The notes under the pieces: model-generated
Seen by the model: only the letters and a program-made list of their open reading frames with translations
Database searches by the model: none
Told to the model about the DNA's origin: nothing
Made by a program: the position numbers and the translations under genes
Origin: Alphaproteobacteria bacterium
GTDB taxonomy: Bacteria; Pseudomonadota; Alphaproteobacteria; Reyranellales; Reyranellaceae
NCBI GenBank assembly: GCA_017307275.1
Contig: JAFKFK010000019.1
Coordinates: 1-64,000 of the forward strand
DNA: 64,000 nt
Direction of reading: 5' to 3'
Shown here: in pieces, positions 48,795 through 57,394 of the stretch
Numbering within the stretch: position 1 is the first letter of the stretch
Layout: the number at the start of each line of letters is the position of its first letter

Positions 48795-49762
48795 GCCGGC
48801 TTCTTCGCCATGCCGGTTTCTTTCAGGATCGGCACGAGTTGCTCTTCGAGCGACTTCAGCAGCGCGCCATAGTCCTTGCCGTTACGATAGATCGCCTGAA
48901 TGCCGAGCTTGGTGATCTGACTGGTCACCGACTCGTCCTGCATCACGTCGGCCAGCGCCTTATCCATCCGCTCCTTGATCGCCGGATCGACACCCTTCGG
49001 GAACGCATAGCCGAACGGGCCGTTGGTGACGGCGTTGTAACCCAGCTCACGCAGGGTCTTCACGTCCGGATAGTCGGGCCAGCGTGCCTCGGCCGCCGAG
49101 GCGAGGAAGCGCAGCTTGCCGGCTTCGATCTGCGGCCGCATTTCGGTGACGGTCTGGATGACGGCATCGACGTGGCCGCCGATGGCTGCCGTCACGGATT
49201 CGACGCCGCCCGGGAAGACGATCCAGCGGAACTTTGCGCCCGTCAGCTTCGCAAGCTGGAACATCGCGACGACGTTGGTCACGTTGTTGGAGCTGTAGGT
49301 GAGCTGCTTCTGCTTACCCTGTGCGATCAGCTCTTCGATCGACTTGATCGGACCGTCGGCACGGGCGCCGATACCATAGCGAAGGGCAGCGACCTGACCG
49401 ATGATGTCGAACGCCTTCCACGGCTCGTAGCTGACATTCATCATGTTGGGCACGGCGATATGGCTGGAGATCGCCACCAGGCCGAGCGTGTGACCATCGG
49501 GAGTCGATTGCGCCAGGGTCGTCGGCCCCAGCGCGCCGGCGCCGCCCACCACGTTCTTGACGATGACCGTGGCGTTCAGCCGCTTCTCCAGCGCCTGCGC
49601 GATGATGCGCGCGGTGAGGTCCGTCGAAGCACCCGGCGCATTCGGATTGATCAGCGAAATCTCGCGGCTCGGCCACTTGCTCGACTGGGCAATGGCGGGC
49701 GCGGCAACTGCCATGGTTGCCAATGCGGTGCCGCTACGCAGCACGGTTCTACGACGCATCAT
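48791..49762 (-). CDS. tctC: Tripartite tricarboxylate transporter substrate-binding protein TctC (Bug family)
   Basis: A 323-residue periplasmic binding protein of the Bug family. A signal peptide with a twin arginine (MMRRRTVLRSGTALATMAVA) is followed by the typical WPSREISLINPNAPGASTDL and VVKNVVGGAGALGPTTLAQS loops, which form the carboxylate pocket. It presumably feeds TctAB. The Bug pocket usually binds a mono- or dicarboxylate. A 152-base gap with palindromes separates it from the upstream dioxygenase gene. Confidence 0.93.
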   Translation of the reverse strand: MMRRRTVLRSGTALATMAVAAPAIAQSSKWPSREISLINPNAPGASTDLTARIIAQALEKRLNATVIVKNVVGGAGALGPTTLAQSTPDGHTLGLVAISSHIAVPNMMNVSYEPWKAFDIIGQVAALRYGIGARADGPIKSIEELIAQGKQKQLTYSSNNVTNVVAMFQLAKLTGAKFRWIVFPGGVESVTAAIGGHVDAVIQTVTEMRPQIEAGKLRFLASAAEARWPDYPDVKTLRELGYNAVTNGPFGYAFPKGVDPAIKERMDKALADVMQDESVTSQITKLGIQAIYRNGKDYGALLKSLEEQLVPILKETGMAKKPA

Positions 49763-49823
49763 GTTTTTACCTCCCTGGTTATTGGCGACAGTGCGTGCCG
49801 CCAGCGGGAGGGGTCAAGGGAGC

Positions 49824-49835
49824 CGTACCGGTACG
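49824..49835. promoter_or_regulatory. Perfect 12-bp palindrome upstream of tctC
   Basis: CGTACCGGTACG reads the same on both strands and lies 61 bases before the tctC start. It could be the operator of a local regulator. Confidence 0.4.
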
Positions 49836-49876
49836 CGAACGCCTGCGTCCTTATGCGACGCGACGACCATGCCGTG

Positions 49877-49903
49877 CGCCGCAGGGCCTGTCGCACTGCG
49901 GCG
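49877..49903 (-). terminator. Hairpin between the thiol dioxygenase gene and tctC
   Basis: CGCCGCAG/CTGCGGCG, 8-bp perfect arms and an 11-base loop, sits 11 bases after the dioxygenase stop. There is no T-run, so it might be a partial terminator or RNA-stabilising hairpin that lowers read-through into tctCBA. Confidence 0.45.
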
Positions 49904-49914
49904 TCTCGCGCGGT

Positions 49915-50526
49915 TCAGCCGGCGGCGCGGACCTCGGCCGAACGGTCCCAGATGTTGGGCTGCTCGCGGTTGGTGTAACCCGAGACGAAGAGGTTGGGAT
50001 TGCCCGTCTTCACGTCGAACGTGTGCCGGCGCACCGCGCCGATATTGCCGCCATAGACGTGGATGCTGATCGAACCGCGATCGGTGAGGGCGTTTGTCAC
50101 CTGATGGATGTCGCCCACCGCCGGTACCAGGACTTCGACGTCGCCGGGTTCCAGTTTGGTGAGATTACCCGGCACCAATGCGCCGGTCTCGGGATGGCGC
50201 GAGAAAGCGAGCGACGTTTCCGAGCCGCGCAGCATGCCGACCAGGCCCCACATCTGATGATCGTGCACCGGCGTATTGGCGCTCGGCGCCCAGACGAAGC
50301 TCACGACACAGAAGCGCTCGAACGGATCGCACCACAGAAGGTTCTGCGCGTAGCCGTGCGCCGGCACTTTCGCGGCACTTTCCGGCAGCCAGTCGTCGTG
50401 CTTCACCAGTTCGCCCAGCAGCTTGGCGCCGACCTCGACGATTGCCTTCTCGTCCTTGTCCTGCCACGCGCCGCCGGTGAGCGAAGTCATGTCGCCGATG
50501 AAGCGGCGCAAACGGTCGATGCTCAT
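49915..50526 (-). CDS. Cysteine dioxygenase-like thiol dioxygenase
   Basis: A 203-residue cupin of the cysteine dioxygenase type I group. The iron-binding motif is NTPVHDHQMWGLVGMLRGSE (two His) with a third His in VPAVGDIHQVTNA. Such enzymes turn cysteine, 3-mercaptopropionate or related thiols into sulfinates using oxygen. The start at 50526 overlaps the stop of the CaiB gene in ATGA, so the two are translated together, suggesting consecutive steps. Which thiol is used cannot be read from sequence. Confidence 0.87.
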   Translation of the reverse strand: MSIDRLRRFIGDMTSLTGGAWQDKDEKAIVEVGAKLLGELVKHDDWLPESAAKVPAHGYAQNLLWCDPFERFCVVSFVWAPSANTPVHDHQMWGLVGMLRGSETSLAFSRHPETGALVPGNLTKLEPGDVEVLVPAVGDIHQVTNALTDRGSISIHVYGGNIGAVRRHTFDVKTGNPNLFVSGYTNREQPNIWDRSAEVRAAG

Positions 50527-51686
50527 TGTGCGACCTTTCTCGAGAGAGACGTGCCGAACACCGATTCGGTATCGGCGCCAAGGGCCGGCGGGTCCCGCCG
50601 CTTGGCGAGATCGGTGCCGGAAATGCGAACCGGGCTGCCGAACGTCCGCGTCTTCACGCCGGACGGCAGCGCCATCTCCTCGATCCACCCCATGTGCTGC
50701 ACCTGCGGATCGGCGAGGATCTGGCTGTAGCTGTTGATGCGGCCCTGCGGCACGCCGGCCTTCTCGAAGGCGGCAAGCCAGTGGTCGACGCCCTTCTTGG
50801 CGAACTCTACCTCTAGCAGGTCCTTCAGCGCGACCTGGTTGGCCGCACGCAACTGCGTCGTGGCGAAACGCGCATCGGCCAGCAGATCGGGGCGGCCGAC
50901 GACCTCGGTTACCGATTCCCAGAGCTTGTTGTTGCCGGCAGCGATGACGAAATGGCCGTCGCCCGCCTTGAAGGCCTGATAGGGCGCGTTGCGCGGATGT
51001 GCCGAGCCCAACTTCTTGGGATCGTTTCCGGTACCGAAGAATTCGCTGGTCTGCAGCGCCGCCATGCCGAGGCTGCAGCCCAGCATCGAAGCATCGATAT
51101 GCGCGCCCGCCCCGCCCCCGGCGACGCGACGCAGGACCGAGACGATGGTGAAGGCGGCATAGAGACCGGTGCCGACGTCGGAAACCGGCACGCCACATTT
51201 GACGGGGGCGCCGTCGGGCTCGCCGGTCACGCTCATGATGCCGCTCATCGCCTGCACCGTGACGTCGAAGCCGCCCTCGCCCGAACGCGGTCCGCTCTGG
51301 CCGAACGCCGAGATCGAACAATAGACGAGGCCGGGCTTCTCTTCGCGAAAGGACTCGTAGCCCAGCCCCAGGCGATCCATCACACCGGGCCGATTGTTCT
51401 CCAGCACCACGTCGGCCGACAGCACAAGCTGGCGCGCCGCCGCCTTGTGCGCGGGATCCTTGAGATCGAGCACGACCGAACGCTTGTTGCGGTTGATCGA
51501 GGCGAAATTTTCGCTGTAGCCGCCGTTGGCACCTTCGGTGATCGGCGGCCATTGGCGCATCATGTCACCGTCGGGCGGCTCGACCTTGATCACCTCGGCG
51601 CCGAGATCGGCCAGCAGCATGCCGCAATAGGGACCTGCCAGAACCTGGCAGAACTCGACAACTCTCACGCCCGACAGCGGCTGCAT
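50523..51686 (-). CDS. CaiB/BaiF family CoA-transferase
   Basis: A 387-residue class III CoA-transferase. It begins with LSGVRVVEFCQVLAGPYCGM, then LGAEVIKVEPPDGD, RNKRSVVLDLKD (CoA site) and VLENNRPGVMDRLGL, in which the conserved Asp after the catalytic region is typical of CaiB. It transfers CoA between carboxylic acids. Coupling to the thiol dioxygenase by an ATGA overlap suggests it activates the sulfinate product. It starts 52 bases downstream of the lytic transglycosylase stop. Confidence 0.92.
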   Translation of the reverse strand: MQPLSGVRVVEFCQVLAGPYCGMLLADLGAEVIKVEPPDGDMMRQWPPITEGANGGYSENFASINRNKRSVVLDLKDPAHKAAARQLVLSADVVLENNRPGVMDRLGLGYESFREEKPGLVYCSISAFGQSGPRSGEGGFDVTVQAMSGIMSVTGEPDGAPVKCGVPVSDVGTGLYAAFTIVSVLRRVAGGGAGAHIDASMLGCSLGMAALQTSEFFGTGNDPKKLGSAHPRNAPYQAFKAGDGHFVIAAGNNKLWESVTEVVGRPDLLADARFATTQLRAANQVALKDLLEVEFAKKGVDHWLAAFEKAGVPQGRINSYSQILADPQVQHMGWIEEMALPSGVKTRTFGSPVRISGTDLAKRRDPPALGADTESVFGTSLSRKVAQ

Positions 51687-51738
51687 TTCCTTTTACGTCT
51701 CCCGACTCAGAGCCCAGCTCCTTTGCTCTATAGAGCGC

Positions 51739-53589
51739 TTAGTGGCGTCCGTCCTGCGGCGCGTAGCGCGGCCAGTCGTGCGAAGCGATCTGGTCGAGCG
51801 ACGGCGTCTGCTGCCCCATCCGGATCTGATACATCCAGTAGTTGGCCAGCACGCGCTGCACGAAATCGCGGGTCTCGTGGAGCGGGATCGAAGCGATGTA
51901 GAGTAGCGGATCCTGCGATGCGTTGAGCGAGTTGTCCCAACGCATGACGTTGCCCGGCCCCCCGTTGTAGCCCGCCGCCGTGCGCACCAGATTGCCGTCG
52001 ACCTCGTTCAGCAGCATCGAGATGTAGGCCTGCCCCAGCGCCACGTTGGTCGACGGGTCCCAGGGGTTGGCGCCCGCCGTCTCGGGCGCGTAACGCGCCG
52101 AAACGGCACGCGCGGTCGCCGGCATAAGCTGCATCAGCCCCATCGCGCCGACATAGGAACGCGCCTTGGGATTGAAGGCCGATTCCTGCCGCATGAACGC
52201 GTAGACCAGCGCGCGGTCGACGATGAAACCGCCCATGGGCTGCCACGGTGGGATGGGATACATCGCACCGTCATAGCCCTTGATGTTGTGGCGCTGGTCC
52301 CAGTTGGCGTTACCGACGCGCGCCGCCAGCGCCGGAAGTTCCGCCTTGAGCGCCAACGCCATCACCGCCTCGATATAGGCGGGATCGTTGTCGATGGCGG
52401 CGGCGAAGAGTTCGCGTTCCGCGGCGGTCGTGGCACCAAGCTGCATCAAACCCAAAGCACGACGCGCGGCGCGATCGTTGCGCAGCAGGTCGGCCTTCTT
52501 GCGATCGAGCGCAGGCACGTCCCAGTCGGGCTGGATCTGCATGCCGAGCGCCTTTTGCGCCACGAGGCCGTAGAAGGTGCGGCCATGCAGAGCCGCGCGC
52601 TTGAGATAGGGGGCATATTTCTGCGGGTTGCCGGCCAGCAGGTTGGCGCGCGCCGCCCAGAACGATCCAGCCGACAAGGTCCATGACGATGCCCGATCGG
52701 GCGAGGCATCGGCCACCAGCTCGAAGCGCCGTGCTGCCTCGGCCATATTGCCGCGCGTAAATGCCTGGAGGGCGGCCGTCCAGTTGGCGTCGGGCGGCAT
52801 GCCGACTTCGACGGGGATCTGCACGCCACGCTGCGGGTCGGCCTCGAGCTGCCGGGTGCGCATGCGGCCACGCCACAGCTCGACCTCCTGTGGTCCCAGG
52901 ACGTCGGCCGTCGACTTGCGGTCGAGCAGCACGAAGGCGGCATTGAAGCCGCCATCGTCCGCCATGGTCTGCAGGCGCGCGCGCAGTTCGGCGGCCTGGC
53001 TCGCATCGGCGCCGCGCACCGTGCGGGCGGCCGCGAAGGTCGGCGACGGCTGGGCCTGGCCGACGAAGCTTGCGGGCGTCAGCTCCGGGCCGCCCGGTGT
53101 ACGGCGGGCCAAGGCCAGCCGGTAGACCGCCGGCGCGTCGGGATGGTCGTTGTATTCCTGGAGCCAGGCGGCGAGTTGGTCGTAGCGCGCCTGATAGCCG
53201 GGAGCGAGCAGGCGCTGAGCGCCGACATAGCCCATCAGCAGCTTGTCCTTGAGCTGGGCGATCTCGGCGTCGGCCTGCGGCCAGTTTCCGCTCGCCTGCG
53301 CCTGGAAGATGCGCCGGTAGCGGTCGCGGCTCTCGTTATCGAGGACAGTCGGCAGATCGGCGACGACCGCCGCCTCGTCGAGTTCGATGACCGGCGGCGG
53401 CGGCACGAAGACCGGCGGCCGCACAGCGGGACGGGCCGCCTGGCGGACGGCAGGCCGGGCAGCGGCCGGCTTGGTCGCCGCAGGTTTGGTCGCCTGTAGT
53501 TTGGTGGGCTTTTTCACGGGCTGCGCCGAGGCAGAAACTGCCATCAAGGCGACTGCACCGATCATTAGAGCAGAAACGATCGTTTTCAT
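51739..53589 (-). CDS. Soluble-type lytic murein transglycosylase
   Basis: A 616-residue periplasmic enzyme. A signal peptide (ALMIGAVALMAVSASA) is followed by a Lys/Ala/Pro/Arg-rich linker to about residue 65, an alpha-helical superhelix, and a C-terminal SLT domain. The SLT catalytic Glu is in YAFMRQESAFNPKARS, with VGAMGLMQLMPATA and AAGYNGGPGNVMRW also conserved. It cleaves peptidoglycan glycan strands, giving anhydromuropeptides. The low-complexity linker may reach across the periplasm. Confidence 0.92.
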   Translation of the reverse strand: MKTIVSALMIGAVALMAVSASAQPVKKPTKLQATKPAATKPAAARPAVRQAARPAVRPPVFVPPPPVIELDEAAVVADLPTVLDNESRDRYRRIFQAQASGNWPQADAEIAQLKDKLLMGYVGAQRLLAPGYQARYDQLAAWLQEYNDHPDAPAVYRLALARRTPGGPELTPASFVGQAQPSPTFAAARTVRGADASQAAELRARLQTMADDGGFNAAFVLLDRKSTADVLGPQEVELWRGRMRTRQLEADPQRGVQIPVEVGMPPDANWTAALQAFTRGNMAEAARRFELVADASPDRASSWTLSAGSFWAARANLLAGNPQKYAPYLKRAALHGRTFYGLVAQKALGMQIQPDWDVPALDRKKADLLRNDRAARRALGLMQLGATTAAERELFAAAIDNDPAYIEAVMALALKAELPALAARVGNANWDQRHNIKGYDGAMYPIPPWQPMGGFIVDRALVYAFMRQESAFNPKARSYVGAMGLMQLMPATARAVSARYAPETAGANPWDPSTNVALGQAYISMLLNEVDGNLVRTAAGYNGGPGNVMRWDNSLNASQDPLLYIASIPLHETRDFVQRVLANYWMYQIRMGQQTPSLDQIASHDWPRYAPQDGRH

Positions 53590-53663
53590 GCCCCACCGTA
53601 GTTTGACTTGCCCTAGGGCGACAAGCGTCCGCCTCGCTATACTGTACCCAAACGGAGGAGCAA

Positions 53664-55865
53664 ATGACCCTGCATCAGGAGCGCGCCGCGGCCGTGCGGC
53701 GCTTGATCGACGAGGCCCGGCAGATCGAAAAGGGCGGCGTCACCTATGCCAACCTCGACAAGATCGGCGGGCTGCTGGCCTCGCTGGCAAGCCGGGCCGA
53801 CCTCTTCCCGCAGGAGGAGTTCCCTCTGGGCGCCGACGGCGGCATCTACCGCCTGAGCGAGGACCCCGACCACCGCTTTGCGCTCTATGCCTCGGCCGGG
53901 GGTGCCGGCAAGAAGGTGCCCCCACACAATCACACGACCTGGGCGATCATTGCCGGGGTGCACGGTGCGGAGCGCAACGTGGTCTACGAGCGCCTCGACA
54001 ATGGCGCGCGCGAGGGCTTCGTGCAGCTCCGCGAGGCGCCGGCCAAGGAAAAGACCCTGCGCGGCGGCGACGTGATCGCCTACCTGCCGGATGACTTTCA
54101 CCACATCGAAACGCCGGTCGGCTCGGGCGACGCCTTGCACCTCCATTTCTACGGACTGAGCCTGGAACAGCTCCCCGACCGCGTGACCGTCGACCTGGCG
54201 GCCGGCACCTCCAAGCGCTTCATGGCCAAGGCCAAGATCCTGACGCCGGTTCTCTCGGTGCAGCAGGTCAAGGCCATGCTGCAGTCCGGCGAAGTCTTCG
54301 CCTTCTTCGACGTTCGGGAAGAAGGCGAGTTCTCGACACAGGGCCATCCGCTGTTCGCCACGCCGCTTCCCCTCTCGCGGCTGGAGCCGCGGGCATTGGC
54401 ATTGCTGCCCGATCCCGGCACCCGCATCGTGCTGATGGACAGCGGCGACGATGCCCAAGACCCGCAATGGGCCGGCCGCGCCAACCGCGCCGCCGCCAAG
54501 CTCTCGCAACTCGGCTACACCAACCTCTCCGTCGTGAAAGGCGGCCTGAAAGCCTGGCGTGATGCGGGCTACGAGGTTTTCACCGGCGTCAACGTGCCGA
54601 GCAAGGCGTTCGGCGAGGTCGTGGAGCACGAGAACGACACGCCGCGCATCGATGCCGCCGACCTGCAGAAGCTGGTCGACGCCAAGACCGACCTGGTGAT
54701 CCTCGATTCGCGGCCGATGCCGGAATTCAACAACATGTCGATCCCGGGCGGCGTCGACTGCCCCGGCGCCGAGCTGGTCTACCGCGTGAAGGACTTCGCG
54801 CCGAACCCCGAGACCCTGGTGGTGGTGAACTGCGCCGGCCGCACCCGGTCGATTATCGGCGCGCAGTCGTTGATCAACGCCGGCTTGCCCAACAAGGTCA
54901 TCGCACTCAAGAACGGCACGATGGGTTGGCATCTTGCCGGCCTCAAGGTAGCGCGCGGCGAGACCAAGAGCTTCGGCCCGCAGGGACCCGAAGCCGCCAA
55001 GTTCGCCCAGGCGGCGGCAGCCAACATCGCCAAGCGCATGAGCGTGAAGAAGATCGACAAGGCCGGTCTCGACAAGCTCGGCGCAAAGGGCGGCCCGCTC
55101 TATCGCCTCGATGTGCGCGATCCTGCCGAGTACGCCCAAGGCCATCTCAAGGGCTTCCGTCATGCCGCCGGCGGCCAGGTGGTGCAGGCGACCGATCAGT
55201 ATGTCGGCGCCCGCAACGCCACCATCGTGCTGCACGACAACGACGGCGTGCGTGCCACCATGACCGCACACTGGCTGATGCAGATGGGCTGGGCCGAGAC
55301 CTACGTGCTCGACCACAAGCCGGCCGCGTCAGAGCTGACGACCGAGGCCGAACCGCGCTTTCCGGCCGGATTCGCCCTGCCGAAAGCCGAGACCGTAGCG
55401 GCAGCCGACCTGCACAAACAGCTCGCCTCGACCCTGGTCATCGACCTCGACACGAGCCTCAAGTATCGCGATGGCCACGTGCCGGGGGCCTGGTTTGCGG
55501 TGCGCGCTGGTCTTGGCCGATCCATTCCGGAAATGCTGAAGAAGCAGGCCGGGGTGACGCGCATCGTGCTGGTGTCGTCCGATGCCGAGATCGCCACCCT
55601 CGCCGCCCCCGAGGCGGCCGCAGCCGCAGGCGACCTGCCGGTTGCTATTCTGGCGGGCGGCTTCCGGGCCTGGCGCGACGCCAAACTTGCAGTCGAGACG
55701 GGTCACGTCCGCATGGCGGACCCGCCGACCGACGTCTGGTACCGCCCCTACGACTTCAAGGAGGATGTCGAAGCCGCCATGCGGCAGTATCTCGACTGGG
55801 AGGTCGATCTGGTACCGCAGGTCGTCCGCGACGGCGACGCGAGGTTCTCGGTTCTGAAGCGCTAG
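53664..55865 (+). CDS. Thiol-dioxygenase-like cupin fused to four rhodanese-like modules
   Basis: A 733-residue protein. The first ~190 residues form a cysteine-dioxygenase-like cupin with VPPHNHTTWAIIAGVHGAE and LPDDFHHIETPVG as metal sites. Four rhodanese-like modules follow (about 195-310, 330-440, 465-575 and 595-710). Only module 2 has an active-site Cys, Cys390 in VVNCAGRTRS; the equivalent places in modules 1, 3 and 4 hold MDSGDD, HDNDGV and VSSDAE, so they are probably inactive. Thiol/persulfide dioxygenase-rhodanese fusions are known, so sulfane-sulfur transfer is likely, but four modules is unusual. GGAGGAG precedes the ATG. Confidence 0.86.
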   Translation: MTLHQERAAAVRRLIDEARQIEKGGVTYANLDKIGGLLASLASRADLFPQEEFPLGADGGIYRLSEDPDHRFALYASAGGAGKKVPPHNHTTWAIIAGVHGAERNVVYERLDNGAREGFVQLREAPAKEKTLRGGDVIAYLPDDFHHIETPVGSGDALHLHFYGLSLEQLPDRVTVDLAAGTSKRFMAKAKILTPVLSVQQVKAMLQSGEVFAFFDVREEGEFSTQGHPLFATPLPLSRLEPRALALLPDPGTRIVLMDSGDDAQDPQWAGRANRAAAKLSQLGYTNLSVVKGGLKAWRDAGYEVFTGVNVPSKAFGEVVEHENDTPRIDAADLQKLVDAKTDLVILDSRPMPEFNNMSIPGGVDCPGAELVYRVKDFAPNPETLVVVNCAGRTRSIIGAQSLINAGLPNKVIALKNGTMGWHLAGLKVARGETKSFGPQGPEAAKFAQAAAANIAKRMSVKKIDKAGLDKLGAKGGPLYRLDVRDPAEYAQGHLKGFRHAAGGQVVQATDQYVGARNATIVLHDNDGVRATMTAHWLMQMGWAETYVLDHKPAASELTTEAEPRFPAGFALPKAETVAAADLHKQLASTLVIDLDTSLKYRDGHVPGAWFAVRAGLGRSIPEMLKKQAGVTRIVLVSSDAEIATLAAPEAAAAAGDLPVAILAGGFRAWRDAKLAVETGHVRMADPPTDVWYRPYDFKEDVEAAMRQYLDWEVDLVPQVVRDGDARFSVLKR

Positions 55866-55917
55866 AGAGGGCTGAAAGTGCTTGGAATTCCGGGCCTTGG
55901 CACATCGTCGCGCATGC

Positions 55918-55946
55918 TTGACACCCAACAAGCCTGCCAATAGGTT
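55918..55946 (+). promoter_or_regulatory. Candidate promoter of the F0 ATP synthase operon
   Basis: TTGACA (55918-55923), a 17-base spacer and TAGGTT (55941-55946) make a sigma-70-like promoter with a perfect -35 and weak -10, about 75 bases before atpI. Confidence 0.5.
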
Positions 55947-56020
55947 CCGGCGCGTTTTTCACTGCTACGGAACCGTCGTGGAACTGGTGTGGTGGAGAGC
56001 CCGGAGCGGAACATCCGGTT

Positions 56021-56356
56021 ATGGCCGAGGACGAGCGAAAAGCGACGCCTGACGACCTGGACAAGCGCCTCAAAAGCGTTCGCCAGGCCTATCAGAAGGG
56101 CGTTGGTCGGTCGTCCAAGCCCGCACAAAGCGCCGGGGGCGAAAAGCTCGGTGTCGGAATGCGGGTGGCGGTCGAACTGGTGGCCGGCGTCGTGGCGGGG
56201 GCTTTCCTCGGCTTGATGGCGGACCGGTGGTTGGGGACAAAACCCTGGCTGCTGATTTTGGGTTTCGTGCTCGGGTGCGGGGCGGCATTCTTGAATGTCT
56301 ACCGGGTCGCGCAGGCTGAAGAGCGGCGCGGCAAGAGCCCGCCAGGTACAGAGTAG
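56021..56356 (+). CDS. atpI: F0 ATP synthase assembly protein AtpI
   Basis: A 111-residue protein with two membrane helices: VGMRVAVELVAGVVAGAFLG (about 45-64) and PWLLILGFVLGCGAAFLNVY (about 75-94). It matches the AtpI/Uncl type that helps assemble the c-ring. The hydrophilic N-terminus is charged. It is the first gene of the F0 operon and precedes atpB by 22 bases. Confidence 0.9.
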   Translation: MAEDERKATPDDLDKRLKSVRQAYQKGVGRSSKPAQSAGGEKLGVGMRVAVELVAGVVAGAFLGLMADRWLGTKPWLLILGFVLGCGAAFLNVYRVAQAEERRGKSPPGTE

Positions 56357-56378
56357 ACGGATTTGGGGATAGTTTATC

Positions 56379-57107
56379 GTGGCCAGCCCGGTTGAACAGT
56401 TTGCTATCCAGAACCTGACCGCCCCGCTGTTCAGCATCGGCGGCAACCATATCGCCGTCACCAACTCGGCAGTGTTCATGATGGCGGCGGTGGCCGTGTC
56501 GTCTGTCCTGCTGGTGGCCGGAGCGAGCAGAGGGGCGATGATCCCCGGCCGTTTCCAGGCGATGTCCGAACTCTTCTACGAGTTCATTGCCAACATGATC
56601 CGGGACAATGTCGGCAACGCCGGCAAGAAATTCTTCCCGTTCATCTTCACTCTTTTCATCTTCACGCTGTTCGGCAACCTGCTGGGTCTGCTTCCTTACG
56701 GCTTCACCTTCACCAGCCACATCGCCGTCACGTTCTTCATGGCGCTGGTGGTGTTCCTCGCCGTGACGCTGATCGGTATCTTCAAGCACGGCCTGCACTT
56801 CTTCTCGCTGTTCTTCCCGCATGGCGCGCCGCTGTTCACCGCGCCCATCCTGATCCCCATCGAGATTGTCTCTTATCTCAGCCGGCCGATCAGCCTGTCC
56901 GTCCGCCTGTTCGCGAACATGACCGTGGGTCACGTGCTGCTGAAGGTGCTGGCCGGCTTCGTCGTGGCGCTCGGCATCTTCGGCGTCGTCCCGCTGGTCG
57001 TCCTCGTGGCGATCACCGCGCTGGAAGTGCTGATTGCGCTGCTGCAGGCCTACATCTTCACGATCCTCTGCTGCATTTACCTGAACGACGCGCTGCATCT
57101 GCACTGA
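56379..57107 (+). CDS. atpB: F1F0 ATP synthase subunit a
   Basis: A 242-residue integral membrane subunit that forms the proton half-channels beside the c-ring. The essential Arg is in PISLSVRLFANMTVGHVLLK, with IPIEIVSYLSRPISL before it and LLQAYIFTILCCIYLNDALH at the end. It starts with GTG at 56379 (GTG GCC AGC). atpE follows after 54 bases. Confidence 0.95.
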   Translation: MASPVEQFAIQNLTAPLFSIGGNHIAVTNSAVFMMAAVAVSSVLLVAGASRGAMIPGRFQAMSELFYEFIANMIRDNVGNAGKKFFPFIFTLFIFTLFGNLLGLLPYGFTFTSHIAVTFFMALVVFLAVTLIGIFKHGLHFFSLFFPHGAPLFTAPILIPIEIVSYLSRPISLSVRLFANMTVGHVLLKVLAGFVVALGIFGVVPLVVLVAITALEVLIALLQAYIFTILCCIYLNDALHLH

Positions 57108-57161
57108 TCGCCGCGCCCGTAACCATCCACCTAATCAACGTTCGCTAAACAGGAGACAGAA

Positions 57162-57386
57162 ATGGACGCCTCAGCCGCCAAGTTTATCGGTGCTGGCCTC
57201 GCCGCCATTGGCATGATCGGCGCCGGTATCGGCGTGGGCAACGTGTGGGCGAGCTACATCACGGCCCTGTCGCGCAACCCGGCCTCGAAGGCCGAAATCG
57301 GCGCGAACATCTGGATCGGCTTCGCCGTCACCGAGGCCATCGCGCTGTTCGCGCTGATCGTCGCGCTGATCGCCCTCTTCGCCTGA
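57162..57386 (+). CDS. atpE: F1F0 ATP synthase subunit c
   Basis: A 74-residue hairpin of two membrane helices; the ring of c subunits turns with proton flow. The glycine-rich first helix is IGAGIGVGNVWASYI and the proton-binding Glu is in FAVTEAIALFALIV, preceded by the conserved polar loop SRNPASKAEI. A GGAGACAG ribosome site lies just before the ATG. Confidence 0.97.
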   Translation: MDASAAKFIGAGLAAIGMIGAGIGVGNVWASYITALSRNPASKAEIGANIWIGFAVTEAIALFALIVALIALFA

Positions 57387-57394
57387 GTTCGATC

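Noticed and set aside
46887..48872. 661-codon plus-strand frame opposite tctA/tctB
   Set aside because: Composition extremely rich in His, Gln, Asp and Arg and no motif; antisense shadow of membrane-protein genes.
53604..53643. TTGACT...TATACT promoter before the rhodanese fusion gene
   Set aside because: The spacing between the two hexamers is about 28 bases, far from 17, so only the TATACT could matter.
53637..55316. 559-codon minus-strand frame opposite the rhodanese fusion
   Set aside because: No conserved domain; the plus-strand protein explains the region and has a good ribosome site.
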